From contig QANZ01050193.1 in NCBI GenBank assembly GCA_003254925.1, positions 62,001 to 126,000 on the forward strand: a stretch of 64,000 bases of DNA, in the 5' to 3' direction. Shown in pieces: positions 25,134 through 37,017 of the stretch. Source of the DNA: Chamaecrista fasciculata. Its lineage: Eukaryota; Streptophyta; Magnoliopsida; Fabales; Fabaceae. Position 1 is the first letter of the stretch; each line of letters opens with the position of its first letter. Both the position numbers and the translations under genes were made by a program. The notes below the pieces were generated by a model. The model was not told where the DNA came from, searched no databases, and saw only the letters and a list, made by a program, of their open reading frames with translations.

Positions 25134-26628
25134 TTGAGTGCGGAGTTGGAGGGACAGAAATTGAAGCTGTACTATTTAAGAAGCAGAAATTTATCAAATA
25201 ACTGGAGTTTCTTTTTGTACTACTAGCCTGTTACAAGGAGCCATGTCTGAAGCAATAGTTGTGTGTAAATGTGTTTGTTGCTTTTGACAACATGCCTGGA
25301 ATCTATAATATTTTAGGCAAAACAGTTTATACATTATTGGGCATTTTCACTATATAAGATCAAGTGGAGGTATACCATAGTTACGAACTAGTGACCTGAT
25401 GTGCATAACAATAGTTTTTAATTAAATTATAATGTTTTTCTATGTGTGTGTATTTATTATTTAGTTTTTTAATTTGAAAGACCAAAGACCCTGTAAATTG
25501 CTAGGTGATACGAAATTACATATATTTGACTGTTTTATTCTGATTGATAGACATATAGTTAACTCAATTAAATAACTAATTGAATGGTTGAGTAAGAAGT
25601 GGTGCAGGTAACAACTTCCCTTCCTTCCAAGAAGAATAAATAAAATAGTTAGGTGGAGTATAGAAAAATAAAAATAAAATAGTTAGGTGGAGTATAGAAG
25701 GAAGCTCACTGCTCACCTCAATCTAGAAAAAAAAAATATTATTGTATTTTATTAAAAATTGATTTTATTGAGCCTAACTAGCTTTGTCGCCTTGTTAAGT
25801 TGTTAAGTACAGCTCAATAATATTAATAAGTGCAGCTGTCTCTCTCTCTCCCCTCCCTCATTTAAATCCGTTTATACTTTATAATTATTGAAATTTTTAA
25901 CTTAAAAACATAAAATAATAAGTCGAAAACAAATTTAAAAACAGATAAGGTGATCAAGATTTATATATTAAAAATTTAAATTGACAAAACTAGCATATTA
26001 AATTCAGCATGTTACGTCATCAGTGAGCAATATGAAACTTATTTGGATACTTCCCAATTGTATGTTTCTTTCACTTCCTCCTTCCATGTAATATACGGTC
26101 TTAATAATATTCATTAATTTTGTTTCCAAGTTGTACTATGAAAGCGAAACTCTAAACATCACAGATTCACAGATCAAATGTAAGAGAAAATTTTACAGTA
26201 AAAATATAATTTTACCTTCTAAAAAAATGATAATTTAACTATTAAAAATTTAGTTTATATATTTAATCTTGAAAAGTCGTATAAGTAATAGAATTGGGTG
26301 ACATCAAATTGATTTTTAAGTATTAAGGGCAAAAAAATACTCAATTTGAGTTATATTAATTCATATTTTTTTAAAACTAATATATATATATATGTTTAAT
26401 AGAAAATTTTACTTCTATTATTTTATTCTTATAAAAATATTTCCATAGGAAGGTTTATTAGAAATAAAAATATTTTAATATTAAAATGTTTAAAATCTGT
26501 AGGAAATATTACAGGAATGTCTTAAAAAATAATAGCAAATAACTGAAACTTGTTCAGGCCAAAACAAAAAAAAAACTGAGACTTGTTAGAGTTTTAATTT
26601 CCAAGATAATGTGAGTTAATTAAATATT

Positions 26629-27035
26629 GGGTAAAGTGCACTTTTGGTTCCATAACTTTGGCAAAGATTTCAATTTGGTCCCATAACTTTTTTGTTGCAA
26701 TTTTGGTCCCATAACTTTTGAAAACGTCTCATCGATGATCCCAAACTGATTTCCAACCATTATCTGCCGTTAAATCCACTTCACCCATATTTGTCATGTC
26801 ATCATTCAACTCTTGCATGTCAGATCATCTTTAATGGTATAAAATGGATGAAAATTAGTTTGGGGCCAACGGTAAAACATTTTCAGAAGTTATGGGACAA
26901 AATTGCAATAAAAAAAGGAATGAGACCAAATTGAGACCTTTTCCAAAGTTATGGGACCAAAATTGCAACAAAAAAATTTATGGGACCAAATAGAGAACTT
27001 TTCCAAAATTATGAGACCAAAAGTGCACTTTAACC
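26629..27035. mobile_element. Mutator-type MITE, complete
   Basis: A 407-bp element with long inverted arms (GGGTAAAGTGCACTTTTGG ... CCAAAAGTGCACTTTAACC) and an exact 9-bp target duplication TTAAATATT (26620-26628, 27036-27044). The arms are built from repeated 'TTATGGGACCAAA' units around a unique core containing ATTATCTGCCGTTAAATCCA. Same family as 39126, 61132 and the fragment at 1170. Confidence 0.92.
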
Positions 27036-27379
27036 TTAAATATTTAAATATATTGACTGACACTGGGGTCATGTAAAAACAGTAAACCCACACAGTCACA
27101 CTCGCGTATCAAGTTCTCTTAAATAAATTGTTTGATTTGTTGTGTATGAATGTGTGTGCGCGCGCGCATTTGAATACGTGAGCGTGAGAAATGGCAAGTG
27201 GGAAGATGAATTGAAGGAACTTGAGATTAGAATTAAGAACTCGGAAAAGAAATGAAGATCTGACAAAATTGAAATCACAAGTTTGACCTTACCTTCTCTC
27301 TTAATCCAGTCAACATCAAATTCAACCTTTCACAATTCCTCATTCATTTCAATCTCATTGAGTCAACACAGATCCATCC

Positions 27380-27409
27380 ATGACCTCTGTATCCGCCATA
27401 GCCATATAG
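27380..27409 (+). promoter_or_regulatory. Upstream ORF of FBT gene
   Basis: ATG at 27380 opens a nine-codon frame (MTSVSAIAI) ending TAG at 27407-27409, only two bases before the main ATG at 27412. If included in the mRNA it could reduce or condition translation by forcing reinitiation. The transcription start is unknown. Confidence 0.55.
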
Positions 27410-27411
27410 CT

Positions 27412-29742
27412 ATGTCGACGACTCCACATCACGAAAACGACGACGTCTCCCATTCCTCCAAGAATCCTCTCTCGATCATCCTCGAACCATTTCAATGGCT
27501 GGCAATGCTGTCCTCGCAGCTAAACCCTACCTTCATTCTCGGCGTCTTCCTCGTCTACGGCCTCGGTCAGGGTTTCTCCGGATCGTTCTTCAAAGTCGTC
27601 ACCGATTATTACTGGAAAGACGTCCAGAAGATTCAGCCCTCCGTCGTTCAGCTTTACGTCGGTCTCTACTTCATTCCCTGGGTCCTCAAACCTGTTTGGG
27701 GCATCTTCACCGACGCTTTCCCCATCCTAGGGTTCCGGCGCCGCCCTTATTTCGTCCTCGCCGGAGTAATCGGCTTGGTCTCCGGATTGGCGGTCGCGCT
27801 CGACGCTAATTTGGTGGTTGCGATTGCGTTGTTATGCTTAATTGGCGTTTCCGCTTCGATGGCTATCGCTGATGTGACGATCGACGCTTGTATTGCAAGG
27901 AATAGTATTGAGTTTCCATCGTTGGCTCCTGATTTGCAGAGTCTTTGTGGATTTTGCTCGTCAACTGGAGCCCTGATTGGGTATTCCACTAGTGGCTTTT
28001 TTGTTCACCATCTGGGCCCTCAGGTCAAACTGTAATCGTAATTGCTGTTTCTATTCGTTCTGCATCATTAAAAAAAAACAGTGAAAATTAAGTTATTAGA
28101 TGGCATTGAGATTTAGATTCATGTGATTGGGTGTTTTTTTTTTAATTAACTGTGAATTTGATGATTTGTGGCTTTTTGCAGGTTTCGCTGGGTCTTTTGG
28201 CAATCCCACCCGCTTTCCTGGTTGTGCTGGGTTTTGTGATCTATGAACACAAAGTTAACAGCTCCCATTATGATAAGAAGCGGGTTAGTTAGCACATAGC
28301 ATCCTTCCATTATAAAATACATACTATCTGATGTTCAACGAGGTTTTGTTCATAACAATTTGCCTATTAAATGGGATTCCGAAAGACATGTAATTCAAGT
28401 TATATATATCTATTCCAAAATCTTAATCATAAATACAAATTTACCATAAGGACTTGCAAAATAACCTAGAGTCAAGCTACGTGAGAATAGAGGCTCTGAG
28501 GATCAAATTAGATAGAGATAAAGAGTAAGAATAATCAATATGGTGTGAGTTTAGAGAAAAACCTATGAGTTTTTATATAAGTGGAATATTTAAGAAAATC
28601 TGATGAGGATTAGTGTCTATTGATATCAGGTTTTGTTGATTACGAATTTACATTTGTTTTGTTGCTGCAGCCAGTGGAGAATGTGGCAATGACCCTTAGG
28701 ACCATGTACCAAACAATAATGTACCCTCAAGTGTGGAAACCTTCTCTTTACATGTTCCTGTCTTTGGCTCTTAACTTAAGCACTCACGAAGGCCATTTCT
28801 ATTGGTACACTGATCCAAAAGCTGGCCCTGCTTTCCCTCAGGTCGTATACTCTTTTATACTCTGCTGCTGCTGAAACTTAAGTAGTTAACAAAATATACT
28901 TTTTAGTTATTGAATTTATCTCAAAACTATAATTTAGTCTCTAAATATTAAAAATGCACTTTTTGGTCCTTTACTTTTTCACTAACATGATCTAAATAAT
29001 TGACATTTGTAGTAAAATCAAGGAATAAAACGTATATTTTTATTATCCAGGGATTAAATTGCACTTTTGGACTGAAAAATAGATTTAGCCTAAATACTTT
29101 CTCATACAATATTTCTAACAAACACTGTTTATATATATGCAGGAGTTTGTTGGTATGATCTATGCAATTGGTGCAGTGGGTGCAATCATAGGGGTCCTAA
29201 TCTATCACAAGGCTCTCAAAGACTTGCCCTTCAGAAAACTACTTTTCTATGCTCAGCTGCTATACGCCATATCTGGTATGCTAGACCTCTTCTTCGTCCT
29301 TCGTTGGAACTTGATTCTGGGAATCCCTGATTACTTATTCGTTGTCATAGAAGAAACTGCCACTAGAATTTCAACCAAAATCCGATGGATGCCTATGATT
29401 GTGTTGAGCACACAGCTTTGCCCTTTGGGCATTGAAGGCACTTTTTTCGCTCTCTTGATGTGCATTGATAGCCTTGGTGCTTTATTGTCTAAATCAGGTG
29501 GAGGAGTGGTTCTTCATCTTTTTCATGTCACTAGGACTGATTTCACTAATCTGTGGTTGGCTGTACTTGTTAGGAACATCCTTAGATTTTCTACGCTTAC
29601 TTTGATCTTTCTTGTTCCTAAGACTGGTCAATCTGAAAGAGTGCTTCCTCCTGAGATTTCGGGTAAGGTAGTGACTGGCGAGGTTGATGAAGAGACATTG
29701 GAACTTGTCCCGATTATATCGAATGAAAAATCTCTAGTTTAG
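27412..29742 (+). CDS. Folate-biopterin transporter family protein (MFS)
   Basis: Multi-pass membrane carrier of the plant FBT/BT1 branch of the major facilitator superfamily, whose studied members move folates or pterins. Four exons: 27412-28023, 28182-28283, 28671-28841, 29143-29742; 494 residues, the normal family size. Visible features are the start MSTTPHHENDD, about twelve hydrophobic segments, the loop WGIFTDAFPILGFRRRPYF after TM3, IADVTIDACIARNS in TM5, and DYLFVVIEETATRISTKIRWMP. The C-terminus is short and acidic, so it is probably cytosolic. Exon 1 is distinctly richer in GC than its surroundings. Start chosen because the frame upstream has no earlier ATG. The substrate cannot be read from the sequence. 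Convergent with the next gene. Confidence 0.93.
28885..29095. repeat. Possible MITE remnant in FBT intron 3
   Basis: Ends show weak inverted similarity (AAATGCACTTTTTGGTCC near 28960 versus GGGATTAAATTGCACTTTTGG at the right). Non-coding, no clear target duplication. Confidence 0.35.
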
Positions 29743-30888
29743 GCTATGTATACTATTTTCTGTTTTGGTTTTAGCTTTCTCATTTTTTTTATTAGAAAAT
29801 TAGTAGGAATAAATAATGTAGTCCGTCCATTAAGTATTTCTTCCTCACTGGATTTTTGAGGTTTGCCTCGAATACGGGATCTTATTTAAATAAATACTAA
29901 ATTAATTATCACTTGAACTAACTTCAAGTTTGTTCGAAAAAACAAAACAACTAACTTCAAGTTGATCAGCTGGAAGTGTTTAGTTATAACTATAATGCAA
30001 GAAAAAATAGTAACAAAATTAATATTTTTGGACACTTTTATCACTTCGGTCATTTTTGCCATGGGTAGAAACGGAGGAAGGACGCTTCTCTTAAGTCTTA
30101 AATATTTAATTCACTCCACGGCGAGGCGTATGACACAAAGAGTATATTATATTATTACGATCCCCTAAGGCCTTGTAAACAATAGACCAAGACAATATAA
30201 ATATAGTTTTCGTTTATGTTTGTTAAGATATAATTATATTTTGATTTTTGAAAATAAATTAAAATTTTAACGTGGATTGAAGTAAAATAATTCTTTCAAA
30301 CAATCTAAGTCAATGAGAAGGAAATCATTATGATTTTTTATTTATTATTTATATTATCTCCTTTGATTGAAAAAAATTCTCATTTATATGCTGTCCCTAT
30401 CATGATTAGTTTTCTCTTATATTCTCTTTCAATCATAATTAATGATGCAAACTTTTGTTTTGCTTATGTACCTTATTTCAATTGGTTTTTTTCTACTAAT
30501 CTTAAAGTTTCAACCATCATGTATAGTCAGGCCAAAAAAAAAACCATCAAGTATAGACTTGAATTGGAGTCACTGTAATAAGGCCCAATAGGTGTTCAAA
30601 GTTGTGAAAGCTGTAATACAGAATTAAAATGGACAAAAAAAAAAAAGTAATACAGAATTAAAGATTATTATACAAAATCCTCTAACAAAGCATTTTCCTA
30701 ACTGTGTCTCTGCTTCAAGCTTTGAATTAAACAACAGCTAGCATCCTAACACATTTGTTTCATTCATTCCACAATTATGCTCTCCCCTTTCATGATCTCA
30801 CGTGTAAAAATGGGCATACATACAAAGAAAGAACTGGCTATGTCAACTTTCTATCTAGTATAGTACACAAACTTTGCTTCTCAGAAAA
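29743..30888. other. Intergenic, convergent gene ends
   Basis: Lies between the 3' ends of the FBT gene (plus) and the EamA transporter gene (minus). AT-rich, with no gene, RNA or repeat that I can support. Confidence 0.6.
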
Positions 30889-33800
30889 TCAAGTGGTAAA
30901 TTCTACCTCATCCCTTGAAAATATATCTGAAAGATTTGCCAGAACAAAGCCTGCAAAAACCTGTTTCCCATTTGAACCAGTGAAAAAATGGAAGGTCCTC
31001 TATAATCATCATTTGGACAAAATGTTTGAAACATGTAAAGAATATGTTAAAAGGTGATCAATGATGGCCTTCTTAACTTATAAAGAATAATTAAAATAGA
31101 TAAAAATATATTCAACCCATAACTTACTCAACAAATAAATATTAATATTTATATATGTTGGGGATATGCACGAATTTGTGGTAAAAAAATTAGTTTGAAT
31201 CGCATCACAAGTACACTGTTCTTAAGAGTTTATTTCGCAACCTTCAGTAAAATTGAAAGCGATACTCCCCAAGATTAAACAAATTCTTCTTGTTGATACA
31301 ACAAGGCCAAGAAGATAATATCAGTGAGTTGGGTCATATTAATAAAAAAATAATTAATTTTAAAACTTCTCTAAGTTTAAGTCCAAATATAAGTATTTAA
31401 CGATTCTTTAGATATGAGAATTGATTTTAATATTATGAGCTATGCAAACTTAAAAAATACTTGGAGTAAACCAAGAGGAACAGTAATTTGGGGGGTAGAA
31501 AATGAAAAGTGTGAAGATCAAAGTAGGAGAAAAGGAGGATTTAAATAATTTCAGACCTGAATGCAACCAAGGATGTAGGTTCCAGAGTACTGGCGACCAT
31601 GTATTACCATATCAGCTATCATTGCAAGAGGAATTGTCAAGGACATGCCTAACGTTGCAACCAGAGGACTCGTCCAAACTATTGAAAGAGCCCTGTCACA
31701 TTATTAATTGGACTTATCAAAAACATTAATTAACACCCATTTTAAGAAATTTGTTCCATGCACATTGGATTCTAAGGTAATTGTTATATGGGTGTTTGTC
31801 CTCTAGTAAGTTAGTTGGATTTAGACTTATTGTGTAGTCTTTGAAAGGTCCATTTGGCTTAATTTTGAAAGGCTGACACTACCAACCAACAAAATCCAAC
31901 ATAATTGCTAAATAGTTTATTGGTAGAGTGAAAATCTACTTCAAGAATGTTAATTTTGCATCATTTGCCATAATGGTTTTAGCTAAAATTGAGTTATTTT
32001 CAAGATTTTAATCCATGTCAATGGAGTAATGAAGGGTGTTCAGTTCAACATACCAAAAGTAATCTGAAATGACATTGGACCAAAAGCTATTTGCAATCAC
32101 AATCTCCCCACTGGACATGGAACTTGGAAGTTTGAAATGAGGTTCTATACCCCAAGCATTTAGTGGCCATACTGCATGCATGAAAGAGCAAACTAGTAAG
32201 AAAAGTTGAACAAAGGAAGGAGGCAGAAATTCCTAAACCACATGACTATATTCAATCAACAGAAACGAAAAACAAAAAGGCTAATAATAATTAATCTCAT
32301 CTCCTTGCCTAGCCACCAAAAACCAAGAAGACTGTAGAGACCAATGCAGCCAAAAACCTTTTGCATGTCAACCTTGTCGTCTCCTTCTGATCCAGCCGAT
32401 TTCTTGAGAAGCACTGCGGTTACTCAAACAATATAATGATCATTGATCAATATTAATGATATGTAGAGGTAATGACCTACCCATTTTGTTTCTGAAATTA
32501 AATTAAACCTATTGGTACTTTTTTACCCAAGTAGTGTCTATAGCCATTTTATTCTTTCAAAAAAAACCTACCCTAACCTTTTTTTTTTTCATTAAATAGG
32601 TCAGACATGACAATTGATTGATATAATTTTTTTTTTTGTTGGTTATATTTAGAGAGAGTGTGCCTTAGGGACTGAGTCTGTGTATCAGATGTATTAAAAA
32701 GCTTTTAAAAATGTTATATTAATCAACTGTCATGTCTTTGAAAAAAATGTTGCAGACACCACTGGGGTAAAAAAAAAGTCTAATATGACAAATTGACAAT
32801 AGAATAGATAGCAAGTTATAAAATCACACCGGTGAATAAGCCATTAAACATTGCTGAGAGTAGGCCAAAAGTGTCCCCTGCCATAGAGTGATTTCTAGTC
32901 CTATACCAAGAGAGAAGTTTTCAGTTCCAGAAATCATGGAAGCATAGTTACAAGCCAGTTCAAAGGAGATATATATGCATCGTACTTCGTCCATGTGTGT
33001 ATATACACATATACATATATAAATCACTGACATACCATAAACAAGGAACATCAGACTTACTGGGAGAAGGTGATCTTGTCATCTGGTGCTCAAGTTTTCC
33101 CAACTGTAGTCATGGCAACACCAGCCATGCTAATTAACACAGTGACCATCTTTGTGATACTAATGGAATCTTGGTCTATAACAACTCCAAACAAAAGTGT
33201 AAAGAGACCTGATGTAGAACTTAGAACTGTTGTACTCACAACACTTGTATTTGCAAGCGCCAGATTTGACAGATACTGCATGCATGCATGTCCACTCAAT
33301 TCCAGCAACATCATGGACATAATAATGAATATATAAAAATCTCTTTCTCTAAGAACACAAAATGTACATTTGTAGCACCATCTCTATTGCGTATTTTTTT
33401 TTTTTAAAAAAAAACATTATTGCATGTAGCATAACCACTAATGAGAATCAGTCAGCATTGTCTGAAATAGTAAGAAGCACAAGATATTACTTTGAATTTA
33501 TATATACTAGGCATATCTCAGTTTCCTTATCCTTATATGTCCTAATTGATGATAGAATTTAACCATGAGCTTTTCAATGACTGATATAAGATGTAAAATT
33601 AATTATGCAATAAATAACCCATTCAAACAAGTCAGTTTGACAGCATTGATATGATTTAGGTTATATAGAAAGATCTAAGGATGCAGTTGTTGCTGCTTCA
33701 AAAAATTTCTATTTCCTGACTGGCAGCCAAAGATTATTCCTCCCTGGCCCATAAAGATCACTGAAGTGAGTTTGTTTTTACTAACAAAGTCTTTTCTATA

Positions 33801-35512
33801 CACAGCTTACTTTGAACCCAGGACATTATGTTTAAGGATCCTAGTTATCTACCAATTGTATTAGATTTTGTTGGTTGCTTCAAACAGCTAGAATGACAAT
33901 ATAAGGGCAAAAACTTCAAATTAAAGAATATATAAGAGACTAAAGAAATCTTGTTACCTCTGATGCAAACCATACTGGAGTGAGATATAAGCCACACTTG
34001 GCAATTTTCCAGGAACTATGTTTACAACCTTCTGCAGGTGATATGGTTTCGTCTTTGCCTTTCGTGATCAATAGCAATCCTTCTTCTCTTTCTCTACTTT
34101 CCTTGTCAGCAATCAAACAGGTTTTTGGATATGTTTCTGATGTTGGGTGAGTCTCATCAATTCTAAGAGGGACACTAAGTCCAGTGTAATCCTTGTGAAG
34201 CTTTCTACATATAGTTTTGAGTAAGCTGCAGATCCAATCTTTGAAAACTGAAAGTGGTAAATGAACCACCATCATGGATATCCCAAGGTAAGATATTGCA
34301 AATGGCTGTTTATAGTCTGTAAAGATTCTCTGCAGTAATGAAGCTTAACTTCAGTATAACTTTATAACAAATCTGACCATATATGATGGAAATTCTGAGT
34401 TTTTAGGTGTGGGGTAATAACAAGTGCTAAGGAAGACAAACAGAAAGGCATGCATTTACTAGTGTAAGAGGTATCATTATGGCTTGAAAATTGAAAAACT
34501 ACTAAAAATGATAACTTTGACAACATCTCATATCGTTAATGGTTGTTTGGAGATGATTTTTCAGTTTCCCAATCACTGTAAAATTTCACTTCGCCCCATA
34601 GAACAGTAATAAAAAAATAAAATGCCTAAAATTTCTTTGAATTTTAGTGACTGAGCAAAATCTTTCTGAACTTAGAAAAGTGAAGAAAAACCTTCTTAAA
34701 CTTTTGATTTTGTGTAAAAGACCGTTAAGATTTTCATTCAAGAAGATTAAATATTTTAATATGATTTTATGATTGTTGTTGCATTTTACAATTATTCAAA
34801 TTAAGATTAACTATCGTTGTAATTAATAGTAACCAAAAAGTTAAAAATTCCTTGATCTTTTTAATGACATATTTAACAAAAGTAGTTATTTATACAAAAC
34901 CAAATGCTCAAGAATTTTTGTCACTTTTCAAAGTTCAATGATTTTTTTGTACAATAATTAAAGTTCAGGAGGATTTTATGTATTTTAGTCAAAAATAAAT
35001 AAATAAAAGTCATGTACCAATAAAGATTGATTCAATATAATTAGTAAGGAGTGACTTATAATCCACAAAGTGGATTTTATTCTTGCTGTTGATGTAAGAA
35101 CTTTGTTGGCACTTATTAAATCTAGGACCTAATTCACAAACTTTTCTTTATATATATACAAACAGAAGTCGTGTCACTTTTATAATTTGGATTCTCTTCC
35201 TCTACTAACAGATCAAACTTTAAGAGGGACGATTCCAATCTAAAACAAGTTTATATTCCGTGTCACAAAACAAGTTTGATGATGAATAGGAGATTTTTTT
35301 TTTCTCCACTGAAACGTCTGTAGTTTCATGACAGCCGATTGTTAAAAGTTCAGATCTTGTTTAATTTTCCTACCTTTTCTCAGCAACCAAACAAGAAAAC
35401 AGGAAAGAAATAAAGAGAAGAAAACCCAAACCTGTGTTATTTCTGCAGAGGCAACCCATATTAACAAGAATGCTCCAATCAACCCCAACCCAGCCAAGTA
35501 CCTCCATCCCAT
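30889..35512 (-). CDS. EamA/DMT transporter (SLC35F5-like), with in-frame stop
   Basis: Ten-TM drug/metabolite transporter superfamily protein; plant members of this group are poorly characterised. Eight exons: 35512-35432, 34329-33958, 33275-33061, 32900-32830, 32413-32309, 32171-32054, 31692-31557, 30960-30889, giving 389 codons before the stop. Landmarks: [85 protein letters not shown] at 33092-33090 (codon 213) falls where relatives have Trp, after TTVGKT. All other exons and junctions are intact. Intron 5 uses a GC donor (TAG|GCAAGG). Either a null or truncated allele, a recent pseudogene or a base error. Intron 1 holds a MITE. Confidence 0.85.
34621..34998. repeat. MITE in transporter intron 1
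   Basis: Inverted arms with ACTTTTGATTTTGTG on the left and its relative inverted on the right. Same family as the elements at 24700 and 38062. Possible flanking duplication AAAAATAAA, but it lies in low-complexity sequence. Limits approximate. Confidence 0.6.
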
Positions 35513-37017
35513 TACTAGTCCTATATTCTATGACTTTAAAACGTAAAAATCACAATGTATATATATATATATATAAGCTGAATCAAGCACTGTTTTTTGC
35601 TATAGAATAAGTGTAATAAATTATGGAAATTTTATTTTTTGTTCTTTTCCATGAAAGAGGCAGGACATTGAGCCTAGGAGGTGACGTTTGTCTCAAAATC
35701 TCTTTCTCAGACCAAAACTTGTCGCATTGAAGTCAGCAGTTTTTGTTTGTGTGAACGTTAAGCTTTTACCTCAAAATCTTTTGAAGTCATAAATGGAAAG
35801 CTTGTGAGTTGTGACACCTGCCATTGCATTCACTGTGATGATCTTCGTTATGTGCTATCGTGGCATCCAAAAGGACCCTATTGGCAGAATATTCACACGT
35901 GGGGCACAGGGGTCTTGCCACGTAAGCACCGTAAGATTTTTCCTTTTGTTTTTTTGTTTTTTTTCAGATTCTGATGATTTGGTCATGATTTTGATCCCCC
36001 GGAAAAAACGGCGTGTGCTTGTTTCTTGGGGTACAAACATCAAGGGATGTGATGTGACTATGTGAGCTTCAATTCTGAAAGAGATCGAACCTGGTTTTCA
36101 TGGTCCCATGCATCTTGTTCATTTGGTGAAATTCACAAAATCTTGATTAACTTTAATAGTTGTTGCTTTGGTGGGTTTTGTTTTTTCTGTTGTAATTTTC
36201 TTTTGGTTGCTCTTTCTGGATCCTGGTGTTTGTTGGTTTTGATTAAAATATTATGTTTTGGCCCCCAAAAAAAAAAAGTAGTGAATCTGTATTTAAATTT
36301 TTGTTGAGAAAAGTGTCTACATTTTAAAATCATTTTGGATAAAGGATATTTGTGAATTACAATGATTAGAATTCAGCGAATTTGGTACATTTTAGCCCAT
36401 AATTATATAACCAATCGAAAAAACGAACTTGAATATCCACTTTATGGTTAAATGCACTTATAAGCGTTACAGAGCTCGAAACAAAGTTCAAAGGAAAAAT
36501 AATGTTTGAATTATTATCTGAAGCAAGAAACGGACCATAACGACAAGGTCATTCTACAACAGTTTTCACGCCATGGAAGTTTCAGAACAGACTTGGCTGA
36601 CGATGGTATTTCCAATCAGAACAGACTTTCTGCATGAATATCACAAACAGTGAAGTAGGTATGGCTGAAGAGCATATATTTTGGGTTTTGCTTATAAACT
36701 TGTGGTAGCAACAACTTTATAATTACAGAAAATATGGTCTTAGAGTTTATCTATATTAAACTGCAAATGCGGTCTCGATGTACAATTATTCTGAAAATAT
36801 AAGCAGAAAGCCAGAGACTTAAAACAGATCAATGGTTACTGAGAGGTTTACATACAAATGATAAGAATAAAACATAAGGACCAAAACTTGAAGCAGTCTT
36901 TTAGTTATACTGCGATACAAGTCTGCAGCACACACTACAAATCATCTGTGAAAAGTGAAAACTTTCAAAGCTGAGACCACTGTGGCATATAACACATGTG
37001 AAAGCAGCTCAACTACT
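35513..37017. other. Intergenic, no gene found
   Basis: Holds the promoter and 5' UTR of the transporter gene (minus) and, at the right side, the 3' flank of the SKA2-like gene. Short open frames at 35811-36307 show no domain and have no splice or codon support. Confidence 0.6.

Larger units (their letters stand above)
25134..27411. other. GPX-FBT intergenic region
   Basis: GPX 3' UTR followed by AT-rich DNA with no gene seen. It includes a tandem doubling of TAGTTAGGTGGAGTATAGAA near 25650-25700 and the MITE at 26629-27035. The FBT promoter and 5' UTR occupy the last 300 bp, with a short CG run near 27160. Confidence 0.65.

Noticed and set aside
35811..36307. Small open frames upstream of the transporter
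   Set aside because: No homology recognised and composition like untranslated or intergenic DNA.
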